Source: Karstenula rhodostoma CBS 690.94
Lineage: Eukaryota; Ascomycota; Dothideomycetes; Pleosporales; Didymosphaeriaceae
Length of the DNA stretch: 64,000 nucleotides
Direction of reading: 5' to 3'
Assembly (NCBI GenBank): GCA_010093485.1
Contig: MU001509.1
Coordinates: 835,373-899,372 of the forward strand
The position numbers were made by a program, and so were the translations under genes. The notes below the pieces were generated by a model. It was given only the letters and a program-made list of their open reading frames with translations. It made no database searches and had not been told where the DNA came from. Positions 1-10,221 of this stretch are shown here, piece after piece. Positions within the stretch are counted from its first letter, which is position 1. The number at the start of each line of letters is the position of its first letter.

Positions 1-1781
1 ATAAATAAGTTTATATTTTCTCTAGATAGAAGTATTATCTTCTAGAGGTTAGTATAGGTATTAATATTCTAGTTTAGTAGTATAAATATAGCTTAAAGGT
101 AGTTATATAAATCTATAAGAGATATAGTTAATTACTACTATTTTTAAGTATTAAAAATTTTAAAGATATAGTCTTCTAGTTATATATTAATATAATTAGT
201 AATAGCTATAATATATTCTTTAGGAGTATTTTATTAAAAGTAGTCTATATTAAACTTAATTTTAACTTCTAGTAAATAGAACTATAGCTTAAACTAAGCC
301 TTATTACTATTAAACTTATTAGGGTCTAGAATTTTAGGGGATAGGTATTTACTTTAGTAAGCTTAGTATTTTATATAGTAAAGGTTTAGTACTTTATAGA
401 AAAGTTTACTAGGGGTATTTACTCTTAAGATATATTAATTTATAGTAGAATAGCCTATACTTTACTAATTATCTATTTTTAAAATAACTAGTTTAGTATT
501 ATATTTAATAGTAGGTACTAGCTTAGTAGGGGAAGTACTAAACTAGTAGGGTAACTTAAAGCTATTATTATTATTTAAGTTACTAATTATTACCTATATT
601 AATTAATTTTTAGTCTTAGTAGTTTTCTTTAGTTCTATAATTTTAGTTTATAGATAACTATTTTCTTTTTAAGTCTATATTTAGGAGTCTATTATAATAT
701 TAATTTTATTATTTAAATTAGTATTTTATTAGACTAGCTTTTATTACTAGTCCTATACTTTATATATATATTAGAATAAGGTTATAAGCTATAGCTTTAT
801 AGTAAATAGAGCTATATTAGCCTTAATATAGCCTATATATATATTAAAAATAGTAATAAACTCTAGACCTTAGTAGTTTAAGGTCTTTAGGTACTTTCTA
901 TCTAAAGTAATTAGGTCTAGAATAATTATATTAATATTAGTAAAAGCTATATATAGTTTAAATACTTTTTCTAGTTTTTATAGCCTAGCTATCTATAAAC
1001 TAGTCTTAAAGTTATTTTTTTCCTCTTTATAGTTTCTAGTTCTAGAATTCTAATAGAGGCCTAATTTCTTTTTAACCTTATTAATATTAGCTAGGTATTC
1101 TTTAGTATCTTTAGATAGCTAAATATCTAGTTCTAGTAGAAAAAGTTTAATTTAGAAGGGTAGGTCTTCTAGTTTATAGGGAGGTTATATACTAAAGGCT
1201 TTAGCTACTAGTACCTATTCTTATATTAGAATAGATAAGTAACCTTAAAGTAATATATATAGTATTTTACCTATAGTTATACTATAATAGGGATTATTTA
1301 TTTTTAAAATATTATTAAGGTCTTTTTTACTAAAATTAAAAGCTATTATTATTTTAGCAGCGCAGCTTATAGAGCGAGTTCTAGTATAATTCTAAAGAAA
1401 AGTTATTAGGTCCTTATTAATAAATTACTTAAGTACTAGAAGTTTTATCTTTATATACTTAATTATAGGTAGTAGTATAGTAGGTATAGAGTTATTTAGA
1501 GATAAAGTAAATAAGAAAAAAGGGCTATTTAAAATAAAAATATTATATAAATTAATATTTATTATAAAGATAAAAGGTAGGTTTAAGTAAATAAGGTATA
1601 AGTAATAAGTAGGTAGTTAGTTATATTTTAAGTCTATTTACTAAGGATATATATATTATTTTTAGTATACTTATAGTAAGTATATATTTCTATTTAAAAG
1701 GGATTTAACTTTTATAATAATTAATTCTATTAAAGGTATCTAATATTAGTAGGTCTTTAAGGGAGTTTAAAAAATCTAGAA

Positions 1782-1957
1782 GGATATTCTAATACTTTAA
1801 TAGCTAGTCTTTAATAAGGATTTTAAAGAATATTCTAGCGCCTTAATAGCTAGCCTTTAATAAGGACTTTAAAGGATATTCTAGTACTTTAATAGCTAGT
1901 CTTTAATAAGGACTTTAGAGGATATTCTAGCACCTTAATAACTAATCTAAAGAAAAA
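1782..1957. repeat. 46-bp tandem repeat in the AT-rich block
   Basis: Successive copies of a 46-base unit start at 1782, 1828, 1874 and 1920 with exactly constant spacing. Each begins RATATTCTA and continues through CTTTAATAGCTAG. Copies differ mainly by C/T and G/A changes, and the last copy is partial. The period is not a multiple of three, so this was probably not a coding repeat. It may be a minisatellite inside the degraded element. Confidence 0.85.
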
Positions 1958-3487
1958 TTTTAGGATTTTAGTAAATCTTTCTATACTTAAAGAGCTAAAG
2001 GTAGATATTATAGTTACTAATCTCTAATTAAAAAAAGGGGTCTTAAGTTTAATATAAGGCTAAGATATAGTTAAATAGAGTAAATACTCTTAGAATTAAA
2101 TAGATAGAAGAAACTATATAAATTAAAATTAAACTTAAGATACTAAGATAGAGAGGGTCCTAGGGAGGGACTCTCTATATACTAGATATTTAAGATCTAC
2201 TAACTAATCTATATATAAGCTACTAGATAAGGCCTAAGCTCGAAGGTAAGTAAATATCCTATAAGGGGATTTAACCTTAGGTTAAATTAATCCTTATAAA
2301 AAGAAAATAGATTTATATAAAAAAAAACTATAAATAGATATATTAGATAGCTTAAATATATTTTAAATATATTTATTTAGCTATTTTAAAATATTATTAT
2401 CTCTAGTATTTTCTTTAAAAGAAATAAATAAATAGATTCTTCTTTTTATATACTAAATATATAAAAGAAAACTTTAAAACTAAAAGAAATTACTAATAAG
2501 TTTTTAAATTTAGCTAGAATAATTAGCTATTTTTTAAAAAAAAAAAATATTTTTTTATTTTTCCTTTTACTTAGTATTTTATATAATTAGTAGAGTAAAA
2601 GAAAATAGATTAAAGAAATACTTATTAATATTATTTCTTTAGAGTTACTAAGTAAATAGAAAAGTAACTAGTATTTTATTTATTAGAAATATTCTAAATA
2701 GGTTTAACTAATATAGTTTATACTAGTTTAAATATATTTAGAATATATTTAATTATACTTATATAGCTATCCTCTTTATAAATATTTTTAGAGTTTAAAA
2801 TTATAAACTAGATATATTAAATAATAGTCTTTAATATTTAAATAAAACTAGTTTAACTAGTTTTTTTAGAAATAATAAAGTAGTTTAGATAGTATTATTT
2901 AATATAAGTATAAAATATACTTTTTTTATAAAAATACTATTAAATATATTAGAAACTTATTTATAATATATTCTTATAAAAGAATTTATTCTATAGAATA
3001 GAATTCTTATATTATCTAATAGTAATATCTAGTAATATAATTTTTTAAAGTAAATAAAGTATTCTTTACTAGAAATATTTTTAGAAAGCTCTAGTATACT
3101 AGAAGGAAAAGACCTAAGCTAGATATACTTTTAGTAAAAAACCTACTTAAATATATTATAAATAATATTAGAATATATTTATAAAAAGAATTATATTTTA
3201 TTCTAGCTTTAATATTATAATAAAGTACTCTAAAAAGAGGATATAAATAAAAAAGTAATATCTATAAAATAAAAAAAGAAATTTTTTTATAATTTTTTTT
3301 TATTCCTTATTCTTTCTATATATAGACTAGTATAAAAAACCTTTTAGATTAACTAAATATAATTAAATAATAATTATATTATATTATAAATATATTTAAG
3401 AAAAATATTTAAATATATTACTAATATATTTATTTAAAATACTATTTAATTTTTATTTTTTATTTAAAGAATAGTTTAGAGTTATAT

Positions 3488-3640
3488 TATAGAGATTTAC
3501 TATAAGGTAAAATAACTTAATAAAGTAGGGGGGATAAAAAGGTATATTATACTTTACTAATATATAAATAAAGGGGGACTAAAAAAGTGGCTAAGGCGCG
3601 CCTAGTATTTATATATAGACTAACTAAAAAGGGTATAGTA
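3488..3640 (+). repeat. RIP-mutated copy of a repeat (partner at 5444-5590)
   Basis: Read on the plus strand, this segment aligns with the minus strand of 5444-5590 through most of its length. Both start with TATAGAGATTYACTATAAGG and share the block CTTAATAAAGTAGGGGGGATA and the island GGCTAAGGCGCGCC. Differences are nearly all C to T or G to A, for example CAGCGTCTGTACACAG in the partner against TAGTATTTATATATAG here. A small insertion of roughly ten bases lies near 3575. The pair is an inverted repeat with arms about 1.8 kb apart, one arm heavily mutated. Confidence 0.85.
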
Positions 3641-4149
3641 ATTAGAGTTATATTTAAAATTTTATTATTTATCTAAAGAATAGTTTATAGTTATATTTAG
3701 AACTAGTTTAAATAAGTTTTAAATATATTTAGATTTTATATCTAAAACTAGTTTTATAACTATTATTATTATTATAAAGACTTAGTTTTATTCTTTTAAA
3801 TAAACTATTAGAGAAGGATAGCTAAATATATTAGTAATAATTTAAATATATTCTAAATTTATTTAGACTTATTTAACTACTAGAGCTATTTTAAAAACTA
3901 CCCTACCTCTTTAAAGTTAAGGGGGTAAAGGCCTAAATATATTAGTAATAAGTTAAATATATTCTAAATTTATTTAAACTTATTTTAATAGTAATTTTAC
4001 TACTATTAATATTAATAATAATAATAGTAATAGTAATTCTTTTTTTTTTTTTTCTATTTCTTCTCTTCCTTTAGTTTCTAATTAAGGGTTAAAAATATTA
4101 GTATTTACTAGAATATATTTAAAATAAATTAAGAATATATTTAAGAGAC

Positions 4150-4740
4150 TTACTTTATTAGGGGGAGAAAAAGGAGTTTTTTTTTTTTTTTTCTTTACTT
4201 TTTCTTCCTTTTTATTATTTTTTTTATTATTTTTTTTTTTTTATTTTTATTCTATAGATATTAGCTTAAATATATTCTTAACCTATTTAGAACCTATTTA
4301 AAGAACTTATCTAATTAATAAAAAATTTTTTTTTTTTTTTTACTTTTTCTTTTTTTTTATTATCTTTCTCCTCTTTATTCTTATTTTATAGATATTAGTA
4401 TAAATATATTCTAAACCTATTTAAAAAACTTACTATATTAAAAAAAAAAAAAAAGATTTTTTTTTCCTTTTTTTTTTCTATCTTTATCTCTTTTTTTTTA
4501 TTTTTTTTATTTTTATTTTTATTTTATATATATTAGCTTAAATATATTCTAAACCTATTTAGAACCTATTTAAAGAACTTACTTAGATAGAAAAAAAAAA
4601 AATAACCTTTTTTTTCTTTTTTTTTTTATTTTCTTTTTTTTTTTTTTCCTTTTTATCTTTATTATTATTTTAAGTATATTAGTATAAATATATTTAGAAT
4701 TTATTTAAAGAGCTTATCTAGTTAGAGGTAGAAGGGGGAA
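4150..4740. repeat. Tandem array of ~135-145 bp AT units with poly-T/poly-A tracts
   Basis: A unit made of a long T-rich tract, then TATTAGYWTAAATATATTCT, then CCTATTTAGAACCTATTTAAA, then an A-rich tract, recurs about four times. The TATTAG landmark falls near 4258, 4393, 4531 and 4677. Copies are diverged and vary in tract length. This is a decayed minisatellite within the AT-rich block. No coding potential is seen. Confidence 0.7.
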
Positions 4741-5389
4741 GAGGAGAAAAAAAAGAAAAAGAAAAGAAAGTAATAAACTTAGTAGAAGTCTAATAAAAAT
4801 TAGCTTAAATATATTTTAAATATATTTAAATTTATAATATTAATAATATTATAAGCTACTATTATAATATTATAATAAACTAGATATAAATTAATAGACT
4901 AAATATATTTAAAATAAATTAGAAATATATTTATTTTCTATTTAGAAAAGGAAATACTTTTCTAGTTATTCTTTATTTATTTTTAAAAAATTAGTAATTA
5001 AAGTAGGTAAATATATTTAGAATATATTTAAATTAAATCTATAATAATAAAATTATATATTTTAATTATATAAGTAATATAAATATTATAGATCTAGTAT
5101 ACCCTCTAGTATTATATAAGTAAAAGGTTTAAATAAATTTAAAATATATTAAACCTATTTTATAAACCCTATACTTATTCTTATTATATTTAATAATATA
5201 TTTTTCTTTTAAATTATTAATTAAATATATTTAGAATATATCTAGAATATATTTAAATATAAATACCTATATATTTATTAAAAAAGAACTAAGGCTATTA
5301 AATAAATAACTTAAGACTAAATATTATTAATATAATAACTATTATATATTAGAGCCTCTCTATAGTTGGATTTCTTATATATTAGCGGG

Positions 5390-5590
5390 TACGCGCTAAG
5401 TCCATTTTAGCTAGCCTCGCGCTATTCCCGTTTTGGTTAGCTTGGCGCTACGCCCCTTTTGGTTAGCCTGTGTACAGACGCTGGGCGCGCCTTAGCCGCT
5501 TTTTTGGTCCCTTTGCGTATTGGTAAAGCACAACACCTTCTTATCCCCCCTACTTTATTAAGCCACCCTACCTTATAGTGAATCTCTATA
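5390..5590 (-). repeat. Weakly mutated GC-containing repeat copy with short internal repeats
   Basis: This is the only sizeable island of normal composition inside the AT-rich block. On the plus strand it contains about three diverged copies of a 26-29 base unit, TTTTGGTTAGCYTGGCGCTACGCCCC, between about 5405 and 5480. Its minus strand matches 3488-3640 as described there. The copy kept its CpG and CpA sites although it is flanked on both sides by strongly mutated DNA. It could be a terminal or subterminal part of a transposon, or a younger insertion. Confidence 0.75.
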
Positions 5591-5889
5591 ATATATATAT
5601 TAGAGCTAGAATATATTTAAAATATATTTACCTATATAATAGAAGAGCTTTTTAGTAGATATATTAATAATTACTATATAAACTTATTTAGAATTTATTT
5701 ATATAAATATATATATAGTATTATAATTAAATATATTTAGAAATTATTTAGATAATTTTATTTATTATAGGTAATTTAGTTTATATAATATACTAAGCCT
5801 TAGCGCTATTTTAATATATACTATAAAATTTACCTGTATACCTATAAGGGGGTAGTATACGCTGATCTAAAAACTATAGTCGGGTGACC

Positions 5890-5995
5890 TGCCTGCACGG
5901 GATATCGCAATCAAACCCTTCCCAAACAATGCTCTGCTAGTGACTAGCTCGTAAGATTAACAACCTCTGCTTCTAACCCCTTTGGCCACGCCGTC
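5890..5995 (-). pseudogene. Degenerate tRNA-Ser-like sequence (tRNA relic or SINE head)
   Basis: On the minus strand the sequence starts GACGGCGTGGCC and contains a box A match (TGGCCAAAGGG) and, at 5918-5907, a box B-like GGGTTTGATTGC. Between them is an anticodon-like loop TTGTTAA (5963-5957) at the correct distance from the 5' end, and a possible variable-arm hairpin GCTAGT-C-ACTAGC. The 3' half does not pair with the 5' acceptor strand, and the T stem is broken, so it is unlikely to be a working tRNA. It could be a serine tRNA relic (anticodon GCT changed to GTT by C to T) or the head of a tRNA-derived SINE. Confidence 0.4.
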
Positions 5996-6038
5996 GACAC
6001 AGACGTCCCAACACGCTGATTTGTAATGTAAAATGCGC

Positions 6039-6939
6039 TCATGCGAACGGTGGCCGGTCAGCAGCCGTATCCTCCAAACTGATAGCGCTCAGCGGCTGCG
6101 ATCGTGCTCCGCTGAGATCGCCCGAGCCTGTCCTTCGCAGAGCCTGGCGCATCGTTTCGATCTGCAGTTCTCCACTAGAACTTTGCATGCCATGAGCTGT
6201 AGGGCTGCCCGGACCCTTCTCCGACGTGGCACCACTTCTGGGTGGAGATGCGCCAAACCCTTGGGACGACACAGGAGAGCGTACAGGCGATGGTGAGCGA
6301 TTGGCCGTCGCAGACAAACTGATAAACTGCGCGGCATCCCGATCTGACTCGGCGTGCTCGGCCTGTACAACATCTGCAAACGAGATGAAAGACAAGCGCC
6401 GAGGATCAGTCGTATCCACCGACCCGTAGTTTGCGTTCGAGGCGGATTCGGACGTGTCAGGGTGACTGAAGAGGGACGCTTCCTCGTGGACGAGCGACGG
6501 CGAATGTAGCGAATCTGCGATGCTTCCTGCCACAGCCTGTAGATGACCGGTCAGCGGGATTCCGCGCAACGTTTGTATTTTCACTCACCGCCGAAGCAGG
6601 CTGGTGGGCCGCGTGCATTACAATCTCGACGTCATCCGGGTTCAGATGGTCATCTGTGATTGCTAGAGACGAGGCATCTAAGGCCGCGGGGATGTGATCT
6701 TCCGTCTTGATATGCTTGGATTCACGGTTGCGCTCGAAAATCTGTGAAGCTGGCGAGTGAAGGCCGGGCGAAGGGAGCAGCGTGGGAGCCGTCGTGGTTG
6801 CTGTCGTGGTAGTCGCAGGTGTGTCTTGCGACTGCCCGTCCGCCTTTTTGCCAAGCGCCAGCAGCTTGCGCTTGCCTTTGGCCAAAAGGCCAGACTGCTC
6901 GTTCTTGCTCTCAACGGGCACGGCGTCGACGGTGCTCAT
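6039..6939 (-). CDS. Conserved-looking hypothetical disordered protein, two exons
   Basis: Joined exons 6939-6589 and 6536-6039 give 282 residues. The intron has a GTGAGT donor at 6588 and a CTACAG acceptor ending at 6537, and the join is in frame after codon 117. The protein is polar and low in complexity. It has a lysine-rich N-terminal segment (about residues 17-32), a Thr/Ala run near 40-52, and a C-terminal part containing the motif RRLSFISFADVV, then Ser/Pro-rich sequence and a short segment around LQIETMRQALRR that may be helical. No signal peptide, membrane segment or catalytic motif is visible. I do not recognise the family. It is the first gene after the AT-rich block, and its 3' end lies about 40 bases from the tRNA-like relic. 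Confidence 0.75.
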
Positions 6940-7136
6940 CGCAGCGAACTGGAGGGGAGGGAAGCGCCTAGGAGGCGAACTTTGCTTCCTGTGTTGGTTG
7001 GGATGTTGCCCGCTTCAAACAAATCGCCGCGCCGCACCAAGTCCAGTCCAGATAATGCAAAAGACGTCGAGAGGAGCGTGATCGAGGGCTACTGTGTGCT
7101 GCCAATATAGCGAGGCTGCCGGGCGGGCAAAGATCA

Positions 7137-7308
7137 CGTGCAACAGGTGGTGCAATAATTATTGAGCGCTGTAATAATGACTTATGCCTTACTAATACAA
7201 TTCTAGTAATTCTACTGGAGGAGAATAGGTCTCGCAGGGAAGAATTAGGGTGGCAAAGAATTAGTCATCATTACAGCGCTCAGTAATTATTGCACCACCT
7301 GTTGCCGT
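7137..7308. mobile_element. MITE-like inverted-repeat element with 3-bp target duplication
   Basis: The element spans 7140-7305 (166 bases). Its ends are near-perfect inverted repeats of about 42 bases. The left begins GCAACAGGTGGTGCAATAAT, and the right arm's reverse complement matches with about two mismatches through GAGCGCTGTAAT. The direct triplet CGT flanks both ends (7137-7139 and 7306-7308), fitting a 3-bp target-site duplication. There is no open frame inside. It lies upstream of both the minus-strand gene at 6939 and the plus-strand gene at 8066. The 3-bp duplication resembles PIF/Harbinger-type insertions, but the superfamily is inferred. Confidence 0.75.
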
Positions 7309-8065
7309 TGCTCATTGGCTTGCGTCATCGTCAAGCTCTCAGTGCCCGCACGATTGTCAGTACGACGTCCTCTGGATTCTCTTGCGATACAGGCAAGAGG
7401 CATGCCAACAACCACTTCATTGGTAACCCCGGACTGAGACAATACAAGAGGCATTCCATTCCACCAACCGCTTCATTGGGAACCCCGGGCTTGATTACCC
7501 CGTCTTTTGATATTGCTGGTAAGAGGTCGCAGTTGCTGTACCACACAACATTTGCCGACCTACCAATCGACATCGAGTGCGCATAACATCTACAACTGCC
7601 GCCACGGAACATGGGCATTGTGCGTTATAATGGACAATCAAGCGCCTCAATACCGAACCCAGGCAACCTCCTTTTGACGTATGCGACGTGGCTCGACTGG
7701 ACTCGGTAGCTGAGGCAATCCATTCTGGGTGAGCTGAATCCGCTTCGGTTTCATCTCATGATGCGCCATCAGAGAATTATGCTGTCAAAGGATGAACCCT
7801 CGTCCCTCGTATCTCACGGAAGTCCGGAGCATGGCTATGCGCCGAATATGCAGGGCACGAGCGCAATTCCAGTAAGAGGCATTCATCCGGCACCTCCACA
7901 CTGCACAAGACACGCGTGTCGATCGATTGATTTTATATACTTTGCAGCTATACAACCTGTCACATGCCGCGCCCGTCCCGATGCATCTAAATTCAGCTCA
8001 GGTCCAAGCGCGCGCTGGAGTCTTGTTCTAGCTCCTGTTCGTTTTTTGCTTCGGAAACTGCTCAG
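7309..8065. other. Intergenic region with a short direct repeat
   Basis: No gene is supported here. Two diverged copies of a roughly 40-base sequence that begins CAAGAGGCAT and ends CATTGGKAACCCCGG lie at 7394-7432 and 7445-7488. The rest is presumably the upstream region of the membrane-protein gene that starts at 8066. Confidence 0.5.
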
Positions 8066-9559
8066 ATGGTTGCTAAAGGACTTTTTACGCCAGCGTCTTT
8101 GGGAGTGACAGTTGAGACGACTGCCTTTAGTCTGGTTAGTATATCGACTGTCGTAGTCATTCTTAGGTAAGTGCCCTTGCGTGTGGAGTCACAGCTCGCC
8201 GACTGGCCAATGCCACAGGTTCTATTGCCGGGTATGGATTGTGAAGAAGTTGAAATCGTATGACTATATGATCGCGGGAGCAGTGGTGAGTCAAAACGTT
8301 CCTTTGGTGAAGCTTTCCACTCTTTCGCTCATTCATCATATCCGCGGCGTGCTTAGATAAAACCAACGAGACACCGCTGATGGACTAAGGTGTGTACATG
8401 GGGACTGTGTGTAATTAATCACTATCAAGTCCTCTACGGCACAGGTTCTGGTGAGTGACCACCTCAATATTGTCCTGGGACGATCTGCTAACTGCATCTT
8501 ATCGCAGGTGCATGGCCCGCTGACCTTCCACCGGTAAGTTGTGCTGAACACACAGTCTCTCTTGTTGACCAGTGGTAGCCATCCGCAGAATTCACACTGA
8601 AAGGTGTATTGGGGGCGGCAAAAGCATGGTACGGCTACCAGATCGTGTATCTACTGGTTCCGGCACTCGTCAAGCTCTCTATCCTCGTAGTAAGTTGGTT
8701 CGAGACGTGGGCGCTGATGGATACCGATTGATCGTTGTAGTTCTATCTAACCATTGCCACGCACCGCCCATTCCGAATTATTGTATACTCGGCCATAGCG
8801 TTCGTCACAATCTACAGTTTCATCATGATAGTCGTTAACGCCTTCGAATGCCCGCGCAAGCCATCCCTTGTCTTCGAGCCGGAGATATTCGTTATGAGAG
8901 AACAGTGGCACTGTTTCAATCTTACGGCACTCTATTTCAGTCAGTCCGCGCTGAACATCTTCTCCGATCTCTTCATCCTCGTTCTGCCTCTGCCAGTCCT
9001 CGTCAAGCTGCATATGCCGACCACCAAGCGCATTTGTCTGTTGATTGTCTTTTCGATAGGACTCCTTGTTCCAATCGCAGCAAGTTTCCGTCTTTGGATT
9101 CTCTACCTCTGGCACGATGCGCCCCCGGATATATCGCGATACTATGGCGGCTACATCCTGTTCTGGGACGCCGTCGAGCTCAACACTGCCATCATTTGTG
9201 CATCGGCACCCTCTCTTCAGCCTCTCTTCAGGCGCGCTTTCGGCGAGCTGAGGACGCTCTCACGAGGCCGATCAGCTTACTACTACTACGGCGACAACAG
9301 GGAGGGCACGGTCGGAAGAAGACGGAGCAGGAGGCTAGACCAGGAAATCCCGTTGCAGCGACGACCTGCGTCTCGAGAGGTGCATAAAAGAAGTCATGGG
9401 GAGTTGGAAAGTGACCTGGTCGTCATCAGGGAGATGAACAATGAGGAAGATATCAGGATCTGGGCGCAGGCATCTGCTATCAGCCCAACGAGTACACACT
9501 CTGAACCGCACCCACCGAGATCACCAGCGCGACCGCGAGACCTATTGGCGTCTGGTTGA
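8066..9559 (+). CDS. Fungal rhodopsin-like (PTH11-type) integral membrane protein
   Basis: Six exons (8066-8166, 8219-8285, 8390-8450, 8508-8533, 8579-8689, 8741-9559) give 394 residues. Splice sites were chosen to keep the frame and family motifs. The intron after exon 2 has a weak AAG acceptor, and the 26-base fourth exon is the least certain. Visible family features are an early FYCRVWIVKKLKSYDYMIAG segment, the stretch LVPALVKLSILVFYL, and the hallmark ALNIFSDLFILVLPLPVL followed by more hydrophobic helices, about seven in all. The C-terminal tail of roughly 100 residues is charged and Arg/Ser-rich, and cytosolic by analogy. The family (fungal rhodopsin domain, formerly DUF-type; includes Magnaporthe PTH11-like receptors) is thought to sense surface or nutrient cues, but no ligand can be assigned. 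Confidence 0.85.
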
Positions 9560-10221
9560 AGAAATAACCGCGAGCCTCAAATATTACATGACAACACAGC
9601 CACAAATTTGCGCACAACAGCAGAGCCTCAACCCGTGACCGGAATCGCGCGTTCTGAGGCCAAGACCGGGAATGCCGAGCTCAAGTACGTCCATGATGCT
9701 CTGAGACCGTGTTTGGGCCCGCGTGAACCCCCCTGTCGCGCCTGCTTATCTCCACCTACCAAAGGGGGGAATCAGGCTGAGCACGCACCAATACACTGCT
9801 TGATAGTGTGGTACGGCCCCTCGATTGGTGCGTCAACAGATGATAACATACGCAATGGCGACATGGGCTTACATCTTTTCCCTGCCTGCCGCAAATGCGA
9901 AGAGCTGAGTGTGTGGGTGGAGTGGCGGCTCGCGTTGCGATGTTCAGCTACAAGGGTGCTCTGGCGTAAGCGGAGGTTGAGCTGCTGACTGTGTGGCATT
10001 GGGAAGGTCGACAGAGGCACGAGGTATATAGATGCATGTATTCTTGAGACATTCGGGGCGCACTGCGATAGCGAGGCTGTCATTCTGCGCATTGTTATCT
10101 GGTTTTCTATATACGTATATCACCCACCCTCCGCTTTGTACTCATCCCTTCACCTGCTTCTTCCAAGGCGTCGCACATTGCATATACCTTGCGAGCATCG
10201 CATAGCGCCACTCTTTCCAAA
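9560..10221 (+). other. Intergenic, upstream of the dioxygenase gene
   Basis: I see no gene, RNA or clear repeat in these 660 bases. The last stretch before 10222 is C-rich and lies between a tandem-oriented gene pair, so it should hold the 3' end of the membrane-protein transcript and the dioxygenase promoter. Confidence 0.4.

Larger units (their letters stand above)
1..5830. repeat. AT-rich, RIP-degraded repeat block
   Basis: The block is almost wholly A+T apart from small islands near 1357, 3590 and 5390-5560. CpA and TpG dinucleotides are nearly absent on both strands while TpA is very common, which is the product expected of repeat-induced point mutation (C to T at CpA). No open frame of useful length survives in any frame. 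Short motifs built on AAATATATT and TTTAGAATATATTT recur from about 2300 to 5800. The likely origin is one or more transposable elements, but decay is too deep to name a family by eye. The change to normal base composition near 5830-5880 is abrupt. Confidence 0.9.

Noticed and set aside
1782..1957. Possible CRISPR array
   Set aside because: The units are contiguous 46-base copies with no unique spacers, in a fungal nuclear sequence.
5890..5995. Functional tRNA gene
   Set aside because: The acceptor and T stems do not pair and the spacing between anticodon and box B is too long, so only a relic is claimed.
6039..6939. Small secreted effector gene beside the AT-rich block
   Set aside because: The product has no signal peptide, is not cysteine-rich, and is long and disordered with a basic N-terminus.
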